Of a DNA stretch of 64,000 bases, positions 16,836 through 26,202 are shown piece after piece (the stretch's first letter is position 1; each line of letters starts with the position of its first letter). The translations under genes were made by a program, and so were the position numbers. The notes beneath the pieces are model-generated. The model was not told where the DNA came from. It made no database searches and was given only the letters and a program-made list of their open reading frames with translations. Source of the DNA: Leucobacter exalbidus (GTDB lineage: Bacteria > Actinomycetota > Actinomycetes > Actinomycetales > Microbacteriaceae). The stretch is from assembly GCF_017834145.1 (NCBI RefSeq), contig NZ_JAFIDA010000001.1:1674001-1738000 (forward strand). The letters are read 5' to 3'.

Positions 16836-17861
16836 ATGCCTCCCCGTCGCTCATCACAAGACAAAGCCCCCAGCCAGGTCGACGTCGCCCGGCTCGCAGG
16901 AGTCTCTGCGCAGACCGTGTCACGCGTGATGTCCAACCAGGGCAGCGTGCGCCCCGAAACCGCCCGCCGTGTGCTCGCCGCGGTCGACGAACTCGGGTAC
17001 CGCATTCACGCGGCCGCCGCCTCGCTCGCCTCGGGCCGCACCCGCCTGCTCGGCGTCATTATCGTGTCAAACGACCGTTATTCAATCGGTGCGCACGGCG
17101 TCGGTATCGAGCAGGCCGCGGCCGCACACGGTTACACCGTCACCACGGCGGCGGTCGCCGAGCACGCCTCTTCAGACGCCTTCATCGAGGCGTTCGATCG
17201 GCTCGAACGCCAAGGCGCCGAGGGCATCATCCTCGGCATTCCCATCGATCTCGATACCCCGGCCATGCGGGTGCGCACCGAGCGCACCCCCACGGTGCGC
17301 AGCGAACGCAGCGAGCTCGACCCGCACTCCCCCTTCGCCGTCGACCAGGCGCTCATCGGGCGGCTCGCGGTTGAGCACCTGCTCGAGCTCGGTCACCGCA
17401 CCGTGTGGCACGTCACGGGCGACGACTACTGGATGGAAACCGACGAGCGGCGCACCGCGTGGCAGCAGGTACTCACCGAGCACGGCATCACGCCGCCGCC
17501 CGTGATTCCCGGCAACTGGACCCCCGAGTCGGGGTACCGCGCGGGCCGCACCATCGCCGCAATCCCCGATGCCACCGCGGTGTTTGTGAGCAGCGACGAG
17601 ATGGCGTTTGGCGTGCTGCGCGCCTTGCACGAGGCGGGCAAGCGCGTGCCCGAAGACGTCTCGGTGGTGAGCGTCGACGGGATTCCGCTCTCGGCCTATG
17701 CCTCCCCCGCGCTCACGACGGTGCGGCAGCCGTTCGAAGACGTGGGCCGCGCGGCGGCCCTGCGCCTCATCGCCATGCTCGAGGGGTCATCGGTCGGCGA
17801 GCTGCCGCACATTGAGCCGACGCTCGTGGTGCGCGCCTCGACGGCACCGCCGGCGAAGTAG
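16836..17861 (+). CDS. LacI-family transcriptional repressor
   Basis: A 341-residue regulator with an N-terminal LacI HTH (VDVARLAGVSAQTVSRVMSN, then SVRPETARRVLAAVDELGYR hinge) and a periplasmic-binding-protein-like effector domain from about residue 67 (LLGVIIVSNDRYS) to the end. The ATG at 16836 gives MPPRRSSQDKAPSQVDVARL. It is divergent from the beta-galactosidase gene. It probably senses galactose, allolactose or a related sugar and controls the two promoters with the shared operator word. Confidence 0.92.
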   Translation: MPPRRSSQDKAPSQVDVARLAGVSAQTVSRVMSNQGSVRPETARRVLAAVDELGYRIHAAAASLASGRTRLLGVIIVSNDRYSIGAHGVGIEQAAAAHGYTVTTAAVAEHASSDAFIEAFDRLERQGAEGIILGIPIDLDTPAMRVRTERTPTVRSERSELDPHSPFAVDQALIGRLAVEHLLELGHRTVWHVTGDDYWMETDERRTAWQQVLTEHGITPPPVIPGNWTPESGYRAGRTIAAIPDATAVFVSSDEMAFGVLRALHEAGKRVPEDVSVVSVDGIPLSAYASPALTTVRQPFEDVGRAAALRLIAMLEGSSVGELPHIEPTLVVRASTAPPAK

Positions 17862-17944
17862 CTGGCACCACAGCGAAGCGGCTAACACCGCAGTGAAGCC
17901 GCTAACGCAGCAGCTGGCTCGCGAGCACGGCAGCAGACGCCAGT

Positions 17945-17983
17945 GCGGGCTCGGCCCGGGCGAAGTGCCCGGGCCGAGCCCGC
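17945..17983. terminator. Bidirectional terminator between lacI and clpB
   Basis: A perfect 17-bp GC-rich stem (17945-17961 with 17967-17983) and GAAGT loop lies between the convergent lacI and clpB genes and could serve both. Confidence 0.8.
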
Positions 17984-18004
17984 TGTGGTGTGATCCGGAT
18001 CAAG

Positions 18005-20170
18005 TTACGCGAGCATCAGGCCCTCGCCGTCAGTGGCGACCTCGACCCGCACGGTGTCACCGTCGCGCACATTGCCCGAAAGAATGGCCCGGGCAAGGTG
18101 ATCGTCGATCTGCTTCTGCATCAGCCGGCGCAGCGGGCGGGCACCGTAGATCGGGTCGTACCCGCGCGACGCGAGCCAGGCCCGCGCTTCGGGGGTCACC
18201 GCGATCGTGAGGCGCCTCGATGCGAGGCGGGTCTGCATGCGATCGATCGACAGCTCGACGATCTGGGCAAGATCCGCGTGTGACAGCGGGTGGAAGATGA
18301 CCATTTCATCGAGGCGGTTGATGAACTCGGGCTTGAATCCGCGGCGCACTGTCTCGCGCACGGCCCCCTCTTTCTCTGCCCACGTGAGCTCGGGGTCGAC
18401 CAGGTACTGGCTGCCCAGGTTCGACGTGAGGATCAAGATCACGTTTCTGAAATCGACCGTGCGGCCCTGGCCATCGGTGAGCCGGCCGTCGTCGAGCACC
18501 TGCAGCAGCACGTCGAACACCTCGGGGTGTGCCTTCTCGACCTCGTCGAGCAGCACGACCGAGTACGGCCTGCGCCGCACAGCCTCGGTGAGCTGGCCGC
18601 CCTGCTCGTACCCGACGTACCCGGGAGGGGCGCCGACGAGCCTGGCGACCGAGTGCTTTTCGCCGTACTCCGACATGTCGATGCGCACCATGGCGTGCTC
18701 GTCGTCGAAGAGAAACTCGGCGAGCGCTTTGGCGAGCTCGGTTTTGCCGACGCCCGTGGGCCCCAAGAACAGGAAGGAACCCGTGGGCCTATTGGGATCG
18801 GCGATGCCGGCCCGCGTGCGCCGCACCGCATCGGCGACCGCGCCCACCGCGTCGGTCTGCCCGATGAGCCGCTTGCCCAGCTCGCGCTCGAGCGACAGCA
18901 GCTTCTCGGTTTCGCCCTGCATCAGGCGGCCGACCGGAATGCCCGTCCATGCCGCCACGACGCCCGCGATTTCTTCGTCGGTCACCTGGTCGCTGACCAT
19001 GCGCGCCTCGGGCGCTTGGCCGTCTGCCCCGGATCCCGCGGCCTCTTCACTCTCGGCGTCAGCGAGCTGCTTCTGAATGACAGGGATCTCGCCGTACAGC
19101 AGCTTGGACGCCTTTTCGAGCTTGCCCTCGCGCTGTGCCATGTCGGCTTCCATGCGCAGCTGGTCAAGTTTTTCGCGCAGCTCGCCCACCCGGTTGAGGG
19201 AGGCACGCTCGCGCTCCCAGCGCACCTCGAGCCCGCTGAGAACGTCGAGCTTCGCCGCGAGGTCTTCGCGCAACTTGGCGAGACGCTCCTTCGATGCGTC
19301 GTCCTTCTCCTTCTTCAGCGCGAGTTCTTCGAGCTTCAGCCGGTCGACGGCGCGACGCAGCTCATCGATCTCGACGGGTGCCGAGTCGATCTCCATGCGC
19401 AGCCGGCTTGCGGCCTCGTCAATCAGGTCGATGGCCTTATCGGGCAGCTGGCGTGCCTGAATGTAGCGGTCTGACAGCGCGGCGGCCGCGACGAGGGCCG
19501 AGTCGGCGATCGTCACCTTGTGGTGGGCCTCGTAGCGCTCCTTCAACCCACGCAAGATCGCGATCGTGTCTTCGACCGACGGTTCGCCCACGTATACCTG
19601 CTGGAAGCGGCGCTCGAGCGCGGCATCCTTTTCGATGTATTCGCGGTATTCGTCGAGCGTGGTCGCACCGATGAGGCGCAGCTCACCGCGGGCCAGCATC
19701 GGCTTGAGCATTTGGGATGCCGCCACCGAGCTTTCGCCGCCACCCGCGCCCATAAGCGTGTGCAGCTCATCGATGAAGGTGATGTATTTGCCGTCGGAGT
19801 CTTTGATCTCTTGCAGCACGGCCTTCATGCGCTCTTCGAACTCGCCGCGGTACTTTGCGCCCGCGATCAGCGCCGAAATATCGAGCGAGATGAGCTCTTT
19901 GTCCTTGAGTGACTCGGCGACGTCGCCCGCGACGATGCGCTGGGCGAGGCCCTCGACCACCGCGGTCTTGCCGACGCCGGGTTCGCCGATGAGCACGGGG
20001 TTGTTCTTCGTGCGGCGCGTGAGCACCTGGCTGACGCGCCGAATCTCGGCGTCGCGCCCGATCACCGGATCGAGTTTGCCCGAGCGGGCCACCTCGGTGA
20101 GGTTGATACCAAACTGCTCGAGTGCGCTTTCGCCGCCTTCGCCCTGGGCGGGCTGCCAATTTGCTTGCAT
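18005..20170 (-). CDS. clpB: ATP-dependent disaggregase ClpB, N-domain-less form
   Basis: A 721-residue Hsp100 protein that threads aggregated proteins together with DnaK. Two AAA+ modules are present: NBD1 Walker [15 protein letters not shown] (about residues 62-75) and NBD2 Walker [15 protein letters not shown] (about 470), with Walker [11 protein letters not shown] and [11 protein letters not shown]. The ClpB coiled-coil middle domain lies between (about 275-400). The usual Clp N-domain of about 150 residues is absent; the protein begins [28 protein letters not shown] 20170 follows GAGAGGGGAAC, so this is not a missed start. A HAIR operator lies 77 bp upstream. Confidence 0.96.
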   Translation of the reverse strand: MQANWQPAQGEGGESALEQFGINLTEVARSGKLDPVIGRDAEIRRVSQVLTRRTKNNPVLIGEPGVGKTAVVEGLAQRIVAGDVAESLKDKELISLDISALIAGAKYRGEFEERMKAVLQEIKDSDGKYITFIDELHTLMGAGGGESSVAASQMLKPMLARGELRLIGATTLDEYREYIEKDAALERRFQQVYVGEPSVEDTIAILRGLKERYEAHHKVTIADSALVAAAALSDRYIQARQLPDKAIDLIDEAASRLRMEIDSAPVEIDELRRAVDRLKLEELALKKEKDDASKERLAKLREDLAAKLDVLSGLEVRWERERASLNRVGELREKLDQLRMEADMAQREGKLEKASKLLYGEIPVIQKQLADAESEEAAGSGADGQAPEARMVSDQVTDEEIAGVVAAWTGIPVGRLMQGETEKLLSLERELGKRLIGQTDAVGAVADAVRRTRAGIADPNRPTGSFLFLGPTGVGKTELAKALAEFLFDDEHAMVRIDMSEYGEKHSVARLVGAPPGYVGYEQGGQLTEAVRRRPYSVVLLDEVEKAHPEVFDVLLQVLDDGRLTDGQGRTVDFRNVILILTSNLGSQYLVDPELTWAEKEGAVRETVRRGFKPEFINRLDEMVIFHPLSHADLAQIVELSIDRMQTRLASRRLTIAVTPEARAWLASRGYDPIYGARPLRRLMQKQIDDHLARAILSGNVRDGDTVRVEVATDGEGLMLA

Positions 20171-20246
20171 GTTGTGGGTTCCCCTCTCGTGGAGATCTTG
20201 CCGGGCCGCGGTGCTTCGTAATGAGCCATCGCGCGGTCTCGGTAAA

Positions 20247-20267
20247 CTTGAGTGTTAGTGACTCAAG
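20247..20267. promoter_or_regulatory. HAIR element (HspR operator) upstream of clpB
   Basis: CTTGAGT-N7-ACTCAAG is an exact match to the HspR-associated inverted repeat of actinobacteria. It lies 77 bp upstream of clpB and implies heat-shock control by the HspR repressor with DnaK as corepressor. hspR itself is not in the window. Confidence 0.92.
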
Positions 20268-20303
20268 TCTAACTGAATCCCCCGGTCTGCGCTATCGTTT
20301 CTG

Positions 20304-20384
20304 CTGATCGGCCCGTGAAAATCTCAGCAATCTTCAAGTTCGCCATCACACTTCGTCACGCGGCTACCGCTCGCCGCCCGCGAA
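20304..20384. repeat. 81-bp direct repeat, left copy
   Basis: Matches 27869-27949 at 80 of 81 positions (A versus T at the centre of GTGAAWATC). The left copy lies between clpB and the IclR gene; the right copy lies 16 bp upstream of an aldo/keto reductase start. The two bracket an accessory segment of about 7.5 kb. It does not look like a tRNA end or an insertion sequence terminus. Confidence 0.9.
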
Positions 20385-20626
20385 GCACCGACGCTTGCGC
20401 CCCCGGCAAGTCCAGCAACATCAAGCACCTTGCTTTCTGCGGGCTTGATTGCGTCACAGGCGATAGCCGGGATGAGTGCCTTTCATCTGTGGAGCAAAGA
20501 TCTGGCCGGAGAAGCTTGAAGGGCTCAGGGGCTGCTGTTGCGTGTCATCGATGACTCCGCCTCAGGCCTTCATCGCCTTTAGTGACGGAGTTAGATGCCG
20601 CGCCGAAGAGCACTCAGTCATTAAGG
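20385..20626. other. Non-coding stretch after the left 81-bp repeat
   Basis: Together with 20171-20303 this forms a 456-bp gap between clpB and the IclR gene. Apart from the HAIR site and the 81-bp repeat, no gene, terminator or recognisable IS remnant is seen. It is somewhat lower in GC than the core genes. Confidence 0.5.
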
Positions 20627-21469
20627 TTAATCGCCGCTACGGAGCTCACGCGCGATGGCCTGCGCCGCAGCACGGATGTTGCGGGCGAAGAACGCTTCGT
20701 CCCATCTCTCTGGCGACATGACAATCTCCACTGCGGCATTCGGATACCCGTCACCTCCCGGAATAGGGGCCGCGATAGCAACGCTGCCTGTTCTATGTTG
20801 AACGTAGTAACCCTTCTGTTTCCCCGCAGCCAATGCCCGCCGAATCTCGTTGGCGCTTCCGGAAGCAAGGGCCGACTGTCGAGGCGATATATGCCGCACA
20901 AGTTCGTCCCGCCATTCGTGGCTTTGCGTGAAAGTAAGTGCCGCCCCCATAGCAGTAGCGAGAATTGGGAAGACTTTCCCCTCTTGAGCGCGCGTTGGAG
21001 CCGACCTCGTTCCCCTGACATGTCCCACATACATCGCTTCCGCGGTATCCGGCGCATTGGTCGTGAGTACCCCTAAAAACACGTTCTCGCCACTGGCGTC
21101 ATACAGCCGGGTGAGATGCACCTGCGCCGCCTGGCGAAGCTTGAATTGCAGCTCTGAGTACTGTGCGAGTTCCCACACCAGGGATCCCACGCAGAATCTA
21201 CCGCTCGAGGTTTTACTCAGCATTCCTAGCTGCACCAGATCATTTATAAGTCGGTGCGTTGACGACCGCGGAATTCCCGAACGCTGTCCCAGCTCTTTCG
21301 CTGACATCGTATTTTGTTCTTGAGTAAAGCAGCGCAAAATACTGACTGCACGAGATAGCAAGGGGGCCACCCCTTGGCTCGAGTGATCGTCATTCCCATG
21401 AATTGAATGTTCAGGTGCAGCGAAGGCTGGCATAGACAGTTCAGGCTCACCCAACACGCTGCTATGCAC
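20627..21469 (-). CDS. IclR-family transcriptional regulator
   Basis: A 280-residue regulator with a winged HTH (SAKELGQRSGIPRSSTHRLINDL, about residues 55-77) and an IclR effector-binding domain with TRAQEGKVFPILATAMGAAL (about 168-187). GTG 21469 follows GAGGAGGA at good spacing, so it was preferred to ATG 21433. The N-terminal 37 residues before LLSRAVSILRCF are an extension. It lies downstream of the split AraC gene on the same strand, and the neighbourhood of a dehydrogenase suggests control of carbohydrate-acid catabolism; the ligand is unknown. Confidence 0.88.
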   Translation of the reverse strand: MHSSVLGEPELSMPAFAAPEHSIHGNDDHSSQGVAPLLSRAVSILRCFTQEQNTMSAKELGQRSGIPRSSTHRLINDLVQLGMLSKTSSGRFCVGSLVWELAQYSELQFKLRQAAQVHLTRLYDASGENVFLGVLTTNAPDTAEAMYVGHVRGTRSAPTRAQEGKVFPILATAMGAALTFTQSHEWRDELVRHISPRQSALASGSANEIRRALAAGKQKGYYVQHRTGSVAIAAPIPGGDGYPNAAVEIVMSPERWDEAFFARNIRAAAQAIARELRSGD

Positions 21470-21585
21470 GTCATTCCTCCTCGAACACCGCGTGCATATT
21501 TATTGCACGGACACAGTTGCTTCTAACCTTGACCTTATGCTGGGCTTGCACTCAGAGCACTGCTTATTTCACTCGATCTGTTGAC

Positions 21586-22443
21586 TCAACGCGTAGTCAT
21601 CGCGGCAGGGTCCAGACTCCGAACAGCTCTCGGACTCAAACCGAACTGCCGCTTGAATGCACGGCTAAAATTGGTTGCTTCAAAGAAACCCCATTTCGCA
21701 GCGAGCGTCGCTACAGTCTCTCCTGCCAACGCAGGATCTTCGAGATCTCGCCGGCAACGCTCTAACCGGCGTTCCCTCACCCATGAGGTCACGGTAAGCC
21801 CATTCCGCTGAAACAGCATCTGCAGATACCGAGGAGAAATAAAGTGCTGTGCCGCAATCTTGCCCGGCCCCAGATCTGGGTCGCCCAAGTGCTGTTCGGC
21901 ATAGTTCATTATGGATCGCATGAGCACGCTCGAAGAGCTTCCCTGCGGCTGCTGGTCGAGTTCCGCAGAGAGCATGGTCCCCACCAGATCCACAATGTTC
22001 TGAGGTAGGCGAGACCCGGAAGGCCGGGAGAAATGATCCAGCTGGTCCATAAGCCGAGTCATGAAAAGGGAGATCCCCGCAGCAAGCCCCGATGACCCGT
22101 CAAACCTCACCGCGGTGAGCTCCGCGATTGCATCTGCAGGCAACGCGAGGAGCTCTTTCGGAAACATAATGATGGCGGTGCGGGCACCCTCCGGAACGAG
22201 CAAAGAGTAGGGCCTTGATGAGTCGTAGAGTGCAAGATCACCTTCCCGCAGCACCGCTTCGCGAGAATCTTGCATGACCATGCTTTCACCTTCAAGCATC
22301 AGGCTGAGCTTATAGAAGCCGTTTCCTCGCCCGTCGCGGATGAGTTCTGGTGTGCGTTCGACGGTGTGAGCCGACGCTGCGATATCTAAGCACACCATTT
22401 GTCCGCGGCTACAAGAACGCATTGTTCCAGCAAATTGGCTGCG
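21586..22443 (-). pseudogene. AraC-family regulator, 3' part (interrupted by IS21)
   Basis: 283 codons of an AraC/XylS regulator. They contain an AraC-binding-like domain (HTVERTPELIRDGRGNGFYKLS) and a C-terminal pair of HTH motifs (GKIAAQHFISPRYLQMLFQRNG and ATLAAKWGFFEATNFSRAFKRQFG). An in-frame ATG at 22422 could start a shortened product. The true 5' end is at 25086-25217 beyond the IS21 element. Joining the two at the duplicated GCTGCG restores one 327-residue frame, VRSERS followed by QFAGTMRS. Confidence 0.9.
22438..22443. repeat. IS21 target-site duplication, left copy
   Basis: GCTGCG here is repeated at 25086-25091 immediately outside the other end of the element. Confidence 0.85.
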
Positions 22444-22587
22444 TGGCGCATAGCCTCAGTTGGTACGGGTAGTCCATCTACCCGGTACTCCTATTCTGGG
22501 CAGGTGGTACTGCCGCGCGTTATGCGCTTTTCTGGAACTAGCGGCACAATACGGTGCTGCTGACACAGTTTCAGGAGGTGGCCGGTG

Positions 22588-24207
22588 ATGGCCGATTACC
22601 GAAAAATCATGGATCTGCTCCTCGATCAGCGCAGCTACGCGACGATCACGGAGCTTGTGGGATGTTCTCGCCGAGAGGTTGCAGCAGCGAAGAAGGTGAT
22701 CGCGACGCGCGGGATTACTCGCGCTTTGTTCCAGCCCATGACCGATGCCGAGGTGCGGGGTTTGTTCCCCGATGGGCGCGCTCGAGTGAGCGATGATTAT
22801 GAACAGCCCGACTACCGACGGGTGGTGGCATCGATGCGGAAGAATCGGCATTTCACGCTGCAGCAAGCCTGGTCACGCTATGTCGGTCAAGATAGCGGAG
22901 GGCTGAGGAAATATGGGTACGCCCAGTACTGCCATCTCTTCAGCGACTACCTGAGGAAGAACGATCTCGTCGCGACGCTCAAACATGAGCCGGGTCGGGC
23001 GATACTTGTCGATTGGGCTGGCGACACCCTCGACCTCGTCGACCAGGCAACCGGGGAAATCACCAAGGCGATCTTGTTTGTTGCAGCGCTCCCGTTTTCG
23101 GGTGCGGTGTTCTGCCACGCGTATACGGACATGAAATCACCGTCGTGGATTGACGCGCATGCGCGTGCGTTCTCGTTCTTTGGGGGCACGACGAAGTTGA
23201 TCGTGCCCGATAACCCGACAACCTCGACACATCGGCTGCGGCAGGGTGATGCGGAGCGGGTAGTGAACGCACGCTACCGGCAGTTCGCTGACCATTACGG
23301 AGTCGCGGTCGTGCCCGCCAGAGTCAAGAAACCACGCGACAAAGCGGCTGCCGAGAACGCGGTAAACGTAGTCAATAAACGTGTCATCGGATATCTTGCC
23401 GAGGAAACATGGTCGAGTCTTGCGGAGTTGAACGAAGCGATCGAGGAGCGGGTACACGAGATCAATCACGTGATGTTACGCGCCGACGACACCACCAGAT
23501 GGGAACGATTCGAGACCGAGGAAGCGGCAGAACTTGGGCCGATGCCTGCCGACCCGTTTGAAGAAGTCGAGTGGAAAGACGTGAAGGTGGGGCGGAACTA
23601 CCACGTCACCTGCAATTACATGCACTACTCCGTTCCCCATGCTTACGCTGGCCGCCTCCTTCGGGCCCGACTCACCTCGGCGAGAGTGGCAGTGTTCGAT
23701 GGGCACGATCTTGTCTGTGAACACCGACGCCTCACCGGGCGTAAAGGCCAGTATGCGACCCAGCCTGCGCATGTGCCGCCACAGCACCGCAACATTGATG
23801 GGCTGTGGACCAGGCGATGGTTCACCGATCTCGCGCGGAGCTTCGGCCCCGCGACCGTGACCGTGATCGAGCAGGTTCTTGACCGTCAGCAGATCGAGGC
23901 GCAGGGCTTCCTCGACTGCCAGAATATTCTCACCGGGTTGGGGAGGCGGAACAAGCAGCGACTCGAGGCTGCCTGCCAGCAGGTGTTGAACCTCGGAACG
24001 GCACCCACATACACCGTGTTGAAACGCATGATGGCGGGCATCGATAGCGACGTCAAGAAACCTGCACCCCGAGTGCCGGCAGGGTCAACGCAGAAAGGCC
24101 AAGCAAAGCGAGTGAGTCCCGTTAAGTTCGAAGAGTTTGCTGACGTGTACGTGCGCGACGCTTCTCACTACGCCCCAGGCAACGGGCAGCAGGGAGGCGC
24201 AGCCTAA
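22588..24207 (+). CDS. istA: IS21-family transposase IstA
   Basis: A 539-residue DDE transposase with an N-terminal HTH (YATITELVGCSRREVAAAKK). The rve-type catalytic domain holds LVDWAGDTLDLVD, LIVPDNPTT and KPRDKAAAENAVNVVNKR, the last with the catalytic glutamate. It is of normal length for IstA. ATG 22588 follows AGGAGG with nine bases between. The stop and the istB start share a base (TAATG), so IstB is translationally coupled. Confidence 0.95.
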   Translation: MADYRKIMDLLLDQRSYATITELVGCSRREVAAAKKVIATRGITRALFQPMTDAEVRGLFPDGRARVSDDYEQPDYRRVVASMRKNRHFTLQQAWSRYVGQDSGGLRKYGYAQYCHLFSDYLRKNDLVATLKHEPGRAILVDWAGDTLDLVDQATGEITKAILFVAALPFSGAVFCHAYTDMKSPSWIDAHARAFSFFGGTTKLIVPDNPTTSTHRLRQGDAERVVNARYRQFADHYGVAVVPARVKKPRDKAAAENAVNVVNKRVIGYLAEETWSSLAELNEAIEERVHEINHVMLRADDTTRWERFETEEAAELGPMPADPFEEVEWKDVKVGRNYHVTCNYMHYSVPHAYAGRLLRARLTSARVAVFDGHDLVCEHRRLTGRKGQYATQPAHVPPQHRNIDGLWTRRWFTDLARSFGPATVTVIEQVLDRQQIEAQGFLDCQNILTGLGRRNKQRLEAACQQVLNLGTAPTYTVLKRMMAGIDSDVKKPAPRVPAGSTQKGQAKRVSPVKFEEFADVYVRDASHYAPGNGQQGGAA

Positions 24208-24974
24208 TGTTCAGCAGCGAAGACCACGAGAAATTCCGCACCCTCAGGATCACGCACGTTGCGCTCCAGTTCGAGCAGCTCATCGCTGATGAGGCGAATG
24301 ACCATCTCACCCCCGAACAACTCTTTCAAACCGCCGCCGATTTAGCGCTCGGGATCCGGCGCGAGAACCGGGTCAACGGGTTCATCAAGAAGGCCGGGTT
24401 CCCTCATCCGACCGCGTCAGTCGCAGAGATCGACTATCGAGAAGGGCGTGGCCTCACTAAAGTCAGGATGCAACGTTACGCGGCAGCCGCATGGCGGCAA
24501 GACCCGAGGAACGTGCTGATCATGTCACCTACCGGCGGCGGGAAAACGTATCTAGCGTGCGCGATCGGGATCGCGGCCTGCCACACCGAACACTCGGTGA
24601 CTTACGTTCGCATGGATGACCTTGCCCGCCGCCTCCTCGTCGCGAGGGGTGACAGCATCCAGCATCAGCAGCTCTTGAACGACCTCTCAAACGTTGAAGT
24701 GCTTATTTTGGATGATTTCCTCACCATCGGTATTGATGCTGACGCCGCGAATGACCTCTTCACAATCCTCGCGAACAGAGACACGAGGCTGCCCACGATT
24801 ATCGCGTCACAGTCGGGGCCGGGCTATTGGCTCGAAGCGCTCCCGGACCGAGTCGCGGCCGACTCGATCGTGAACAGGCTCGTCTCTGGCTCCCGCCGCA
24901 TCGATCTGGGCACTATCGATATGCGGAGCCTGCACGCCGAACGCGCACGCAAGAAAGAGGACCACTGGGAGTAG
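24207..24974 (+). CDS. istB: IS21-family helper ATPase IstB
   Basis: A 255-residue DnaC-like AAA+ ATPase that assists IstA in strand transfer and target choice. Walker A is SPTGGGKTYLACAIG (about residue 109) and Walker B is VLILDDFLT (about 170). It is full length and intact, so the element should be mobile-competent. Confidence 0.95.
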   Translation: MFSSEDHEKFRTLRITHVALQFEQLIADEANDHLTPEQLFQTAADLALGIRRENRVNGFIKKAGFPHPTASVAEIDYREGRGLTKVRMQRYAAAAWRQDPRNVLIMSPTGGGKTYLACAIGIAACHTEHSVTYVRMDDLARRLLVARGDSIQHQQLLNDLSNVEVLILDDFLTIGIDADAANDLFTILANRDTRLPTIIASQSGPGYWLEALPDRVAADSIVNRLVSGSRRIDLGTIDMRSLHAERARKKEDHWE

Positions 24975-25085
24975 CAGGAGCGAGCGGCCTGGCATCCAGC
25001 GTCTTCGACTGGGTGCCAGTACCCCCTCGCCAGAATAGGAGTACCGGGTATGTGGACTACCCGTACCATCAAGGGCTACTTGTCA

Positions 25086-25217
25086 GCTGCGTTCGCTGCG
25101 AACAGCAAGCGGCATGACAGAGTTTTTTACCAGGTCACTGAACTCTTCCAATGTTCGTGTCCGCATGGTGCGAACGCCCGAATTCATGGTTTCTGTGAGA
25201 GTGGAGGAATGAGTCAT
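25086..25217 (-). pseudogene. AraC-family regulator, 5' part (interrupted by IS21)
   Basis: 44 codons starting at ATG 25217 and ending exactly at the IS21 target duplication. They encode MTHSSTLTETMNSGV, then RTLEEFSDLVKNSVMPLAV and SERS, the usual N-terminal strand-helix of AraC regulators with this domain layout. In the present sequence a TGA directly follows inside IS21, giving a 44-residue product with no DNA-binding domain. See 21586-22443 for the remainder. Confidence 0.88.
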
Positions 25218-25391
25218 AATGTTCTCGCTTTCCCGTGCTTCATTGCATCAAGATGTACTCCTCAAGATACGAAAGCGGTGTCTCTTGTGGTGGGAAAATC
25301 CCGTCTCGCGAGAAACTTTCTGGCTTACACCTTTCACACTACGAACATTTACGGGTTGCCAAAGTCCTGGCTCGCACACCGCCAACTACAA

Positions 25392-25425
25392 GGAGGCCCC
25401 TGCGAAGTATCTCGCAGGGGCCTCC
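25392..25425 (-). terminator. Hairpin terminator after the alcohol dehydrogenase fragment
   Basis: GGAGGCCCCTGCGA and its exact complement (14-bp stem, AGTATC loop) lie 18 bp past the dehydrogenase stop. The rest of 25218-25391 is the probable promoter region of the split AraC gene. Confidence 0.8.
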
Positions 25426-25442
25426 TCAGACGAATTGTGAAA

Positions 25443-26202
25443 TTAAGCGAACGTCACCACTGTACGTCCGTTATGGAGGTGCATCTGGGTGTATGCCTCG
25501 TTCACTTCGTCGAGCGAAATGGAACGAGATACAAGTTCGTCAAGCTTAAATTGGCCCTCGTTATAGAGCTTTACGAAATAAGGGATGTCCCGTTTGAAGT
25601 TCGTTGAGCCGTTAAAGATAGGTCGAATTCTCACCTGGTTCCAAACGAACGAGGGCCCAATTTCTATCTCGAGTTTGGTGCCTGGTTTATTCAGGCCAAC
25701 AACTCCTAGCTCACCAGCACGTCCGACGGACTCGTACGCATACTTGGTAGCCTCTGGCCGACCAACAAAATCAAAGACGAAGTCAGCACCGCCGCCAGTA
25801 AGCTCCCGGATAGCCGAGGCTGGATCGACCTCTGCCGAATTTACGACATCCGTCGCACCAAATCGTCGCGCATGCTCAAGCTTGTCATCAACCACATCAA
25901 CAGCGATGATCTGAGCAGCACCAACAAGCACAGCAGCCTGAATCGCCATCAAGCCAAGGCCTCCGCACCCGTATACAGCCACTGTCGCACCGTTGGGTAC
26001 CTGAGCCGCATTTAAGACGGCCCCAGCACCGGCGAGCACGCCACACCCCAAGACACAAGCTATTTCATGCGGGATCGGCTGGTCAACGCGAACAATGTTG
26101 TTCTCATGCAGCAATACCTGCTCCGCGAATCCGCCCAGGTGTGTCAACGCGGTTACCGGCACGCCTTCAAGCGACAATCGAGGAGCTTCCGATTCCAGGC
26201 GG
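25443..26202 (-). pseudogene. Zinc-type alcohol dehydrogenase, N-terminus removed by IS256
   Basis: About 250 C-terminal residues of a medium-chain dehydrogenase of the class III / mycothiol-dependent type (normal length about 360). It keeps GTFAEQ-like GGFAEQVLLHENNIVRV, the GCGVLAGAGAVLN region and the Rossmann motif VYGCGGLGLMAIQAA with acidic AVDVVDDKLEHARRFGATDVV. The frame continues upstream as PRLESEAPRLSLEG and then meets a stop at the IS256 end at 26203. The N-terminal catalytic zinc ligands (Cys, His) are missing, so it should be inactive. The missing part is not found elsewhere in the window. Confidence 0.88.

Larger units (their letters stand above)
22444..25085 (+). mobile_element. 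IS21-family insertion sequence, complete, 2642 bp
   Basis: The element starts TGGCGCATAGCC and ends (complement) TGACAAGTAGCC, with the TG...CA termini usual for IS21. Further in, TGGTACGGGTAGTCCA (22461-22476) and ACCCGGTACTCCTATTCTGG (22480-22499) recur inverted at 25053-25068 and 25030-25049, the multiple terminal repeats that IstA binds. It carries intact istA and istB and is flanked by a 6-bp duplication. It inserted into an AraC-family gene and looks recent. Confidence 0.93.

Noticed and set aside
20304..20384. tRNA-derived attachment site for the 81-bp repeat
   Set aside because: It has no tRNA-like T-arm or acceptor end and no integrase gene is present nearby.
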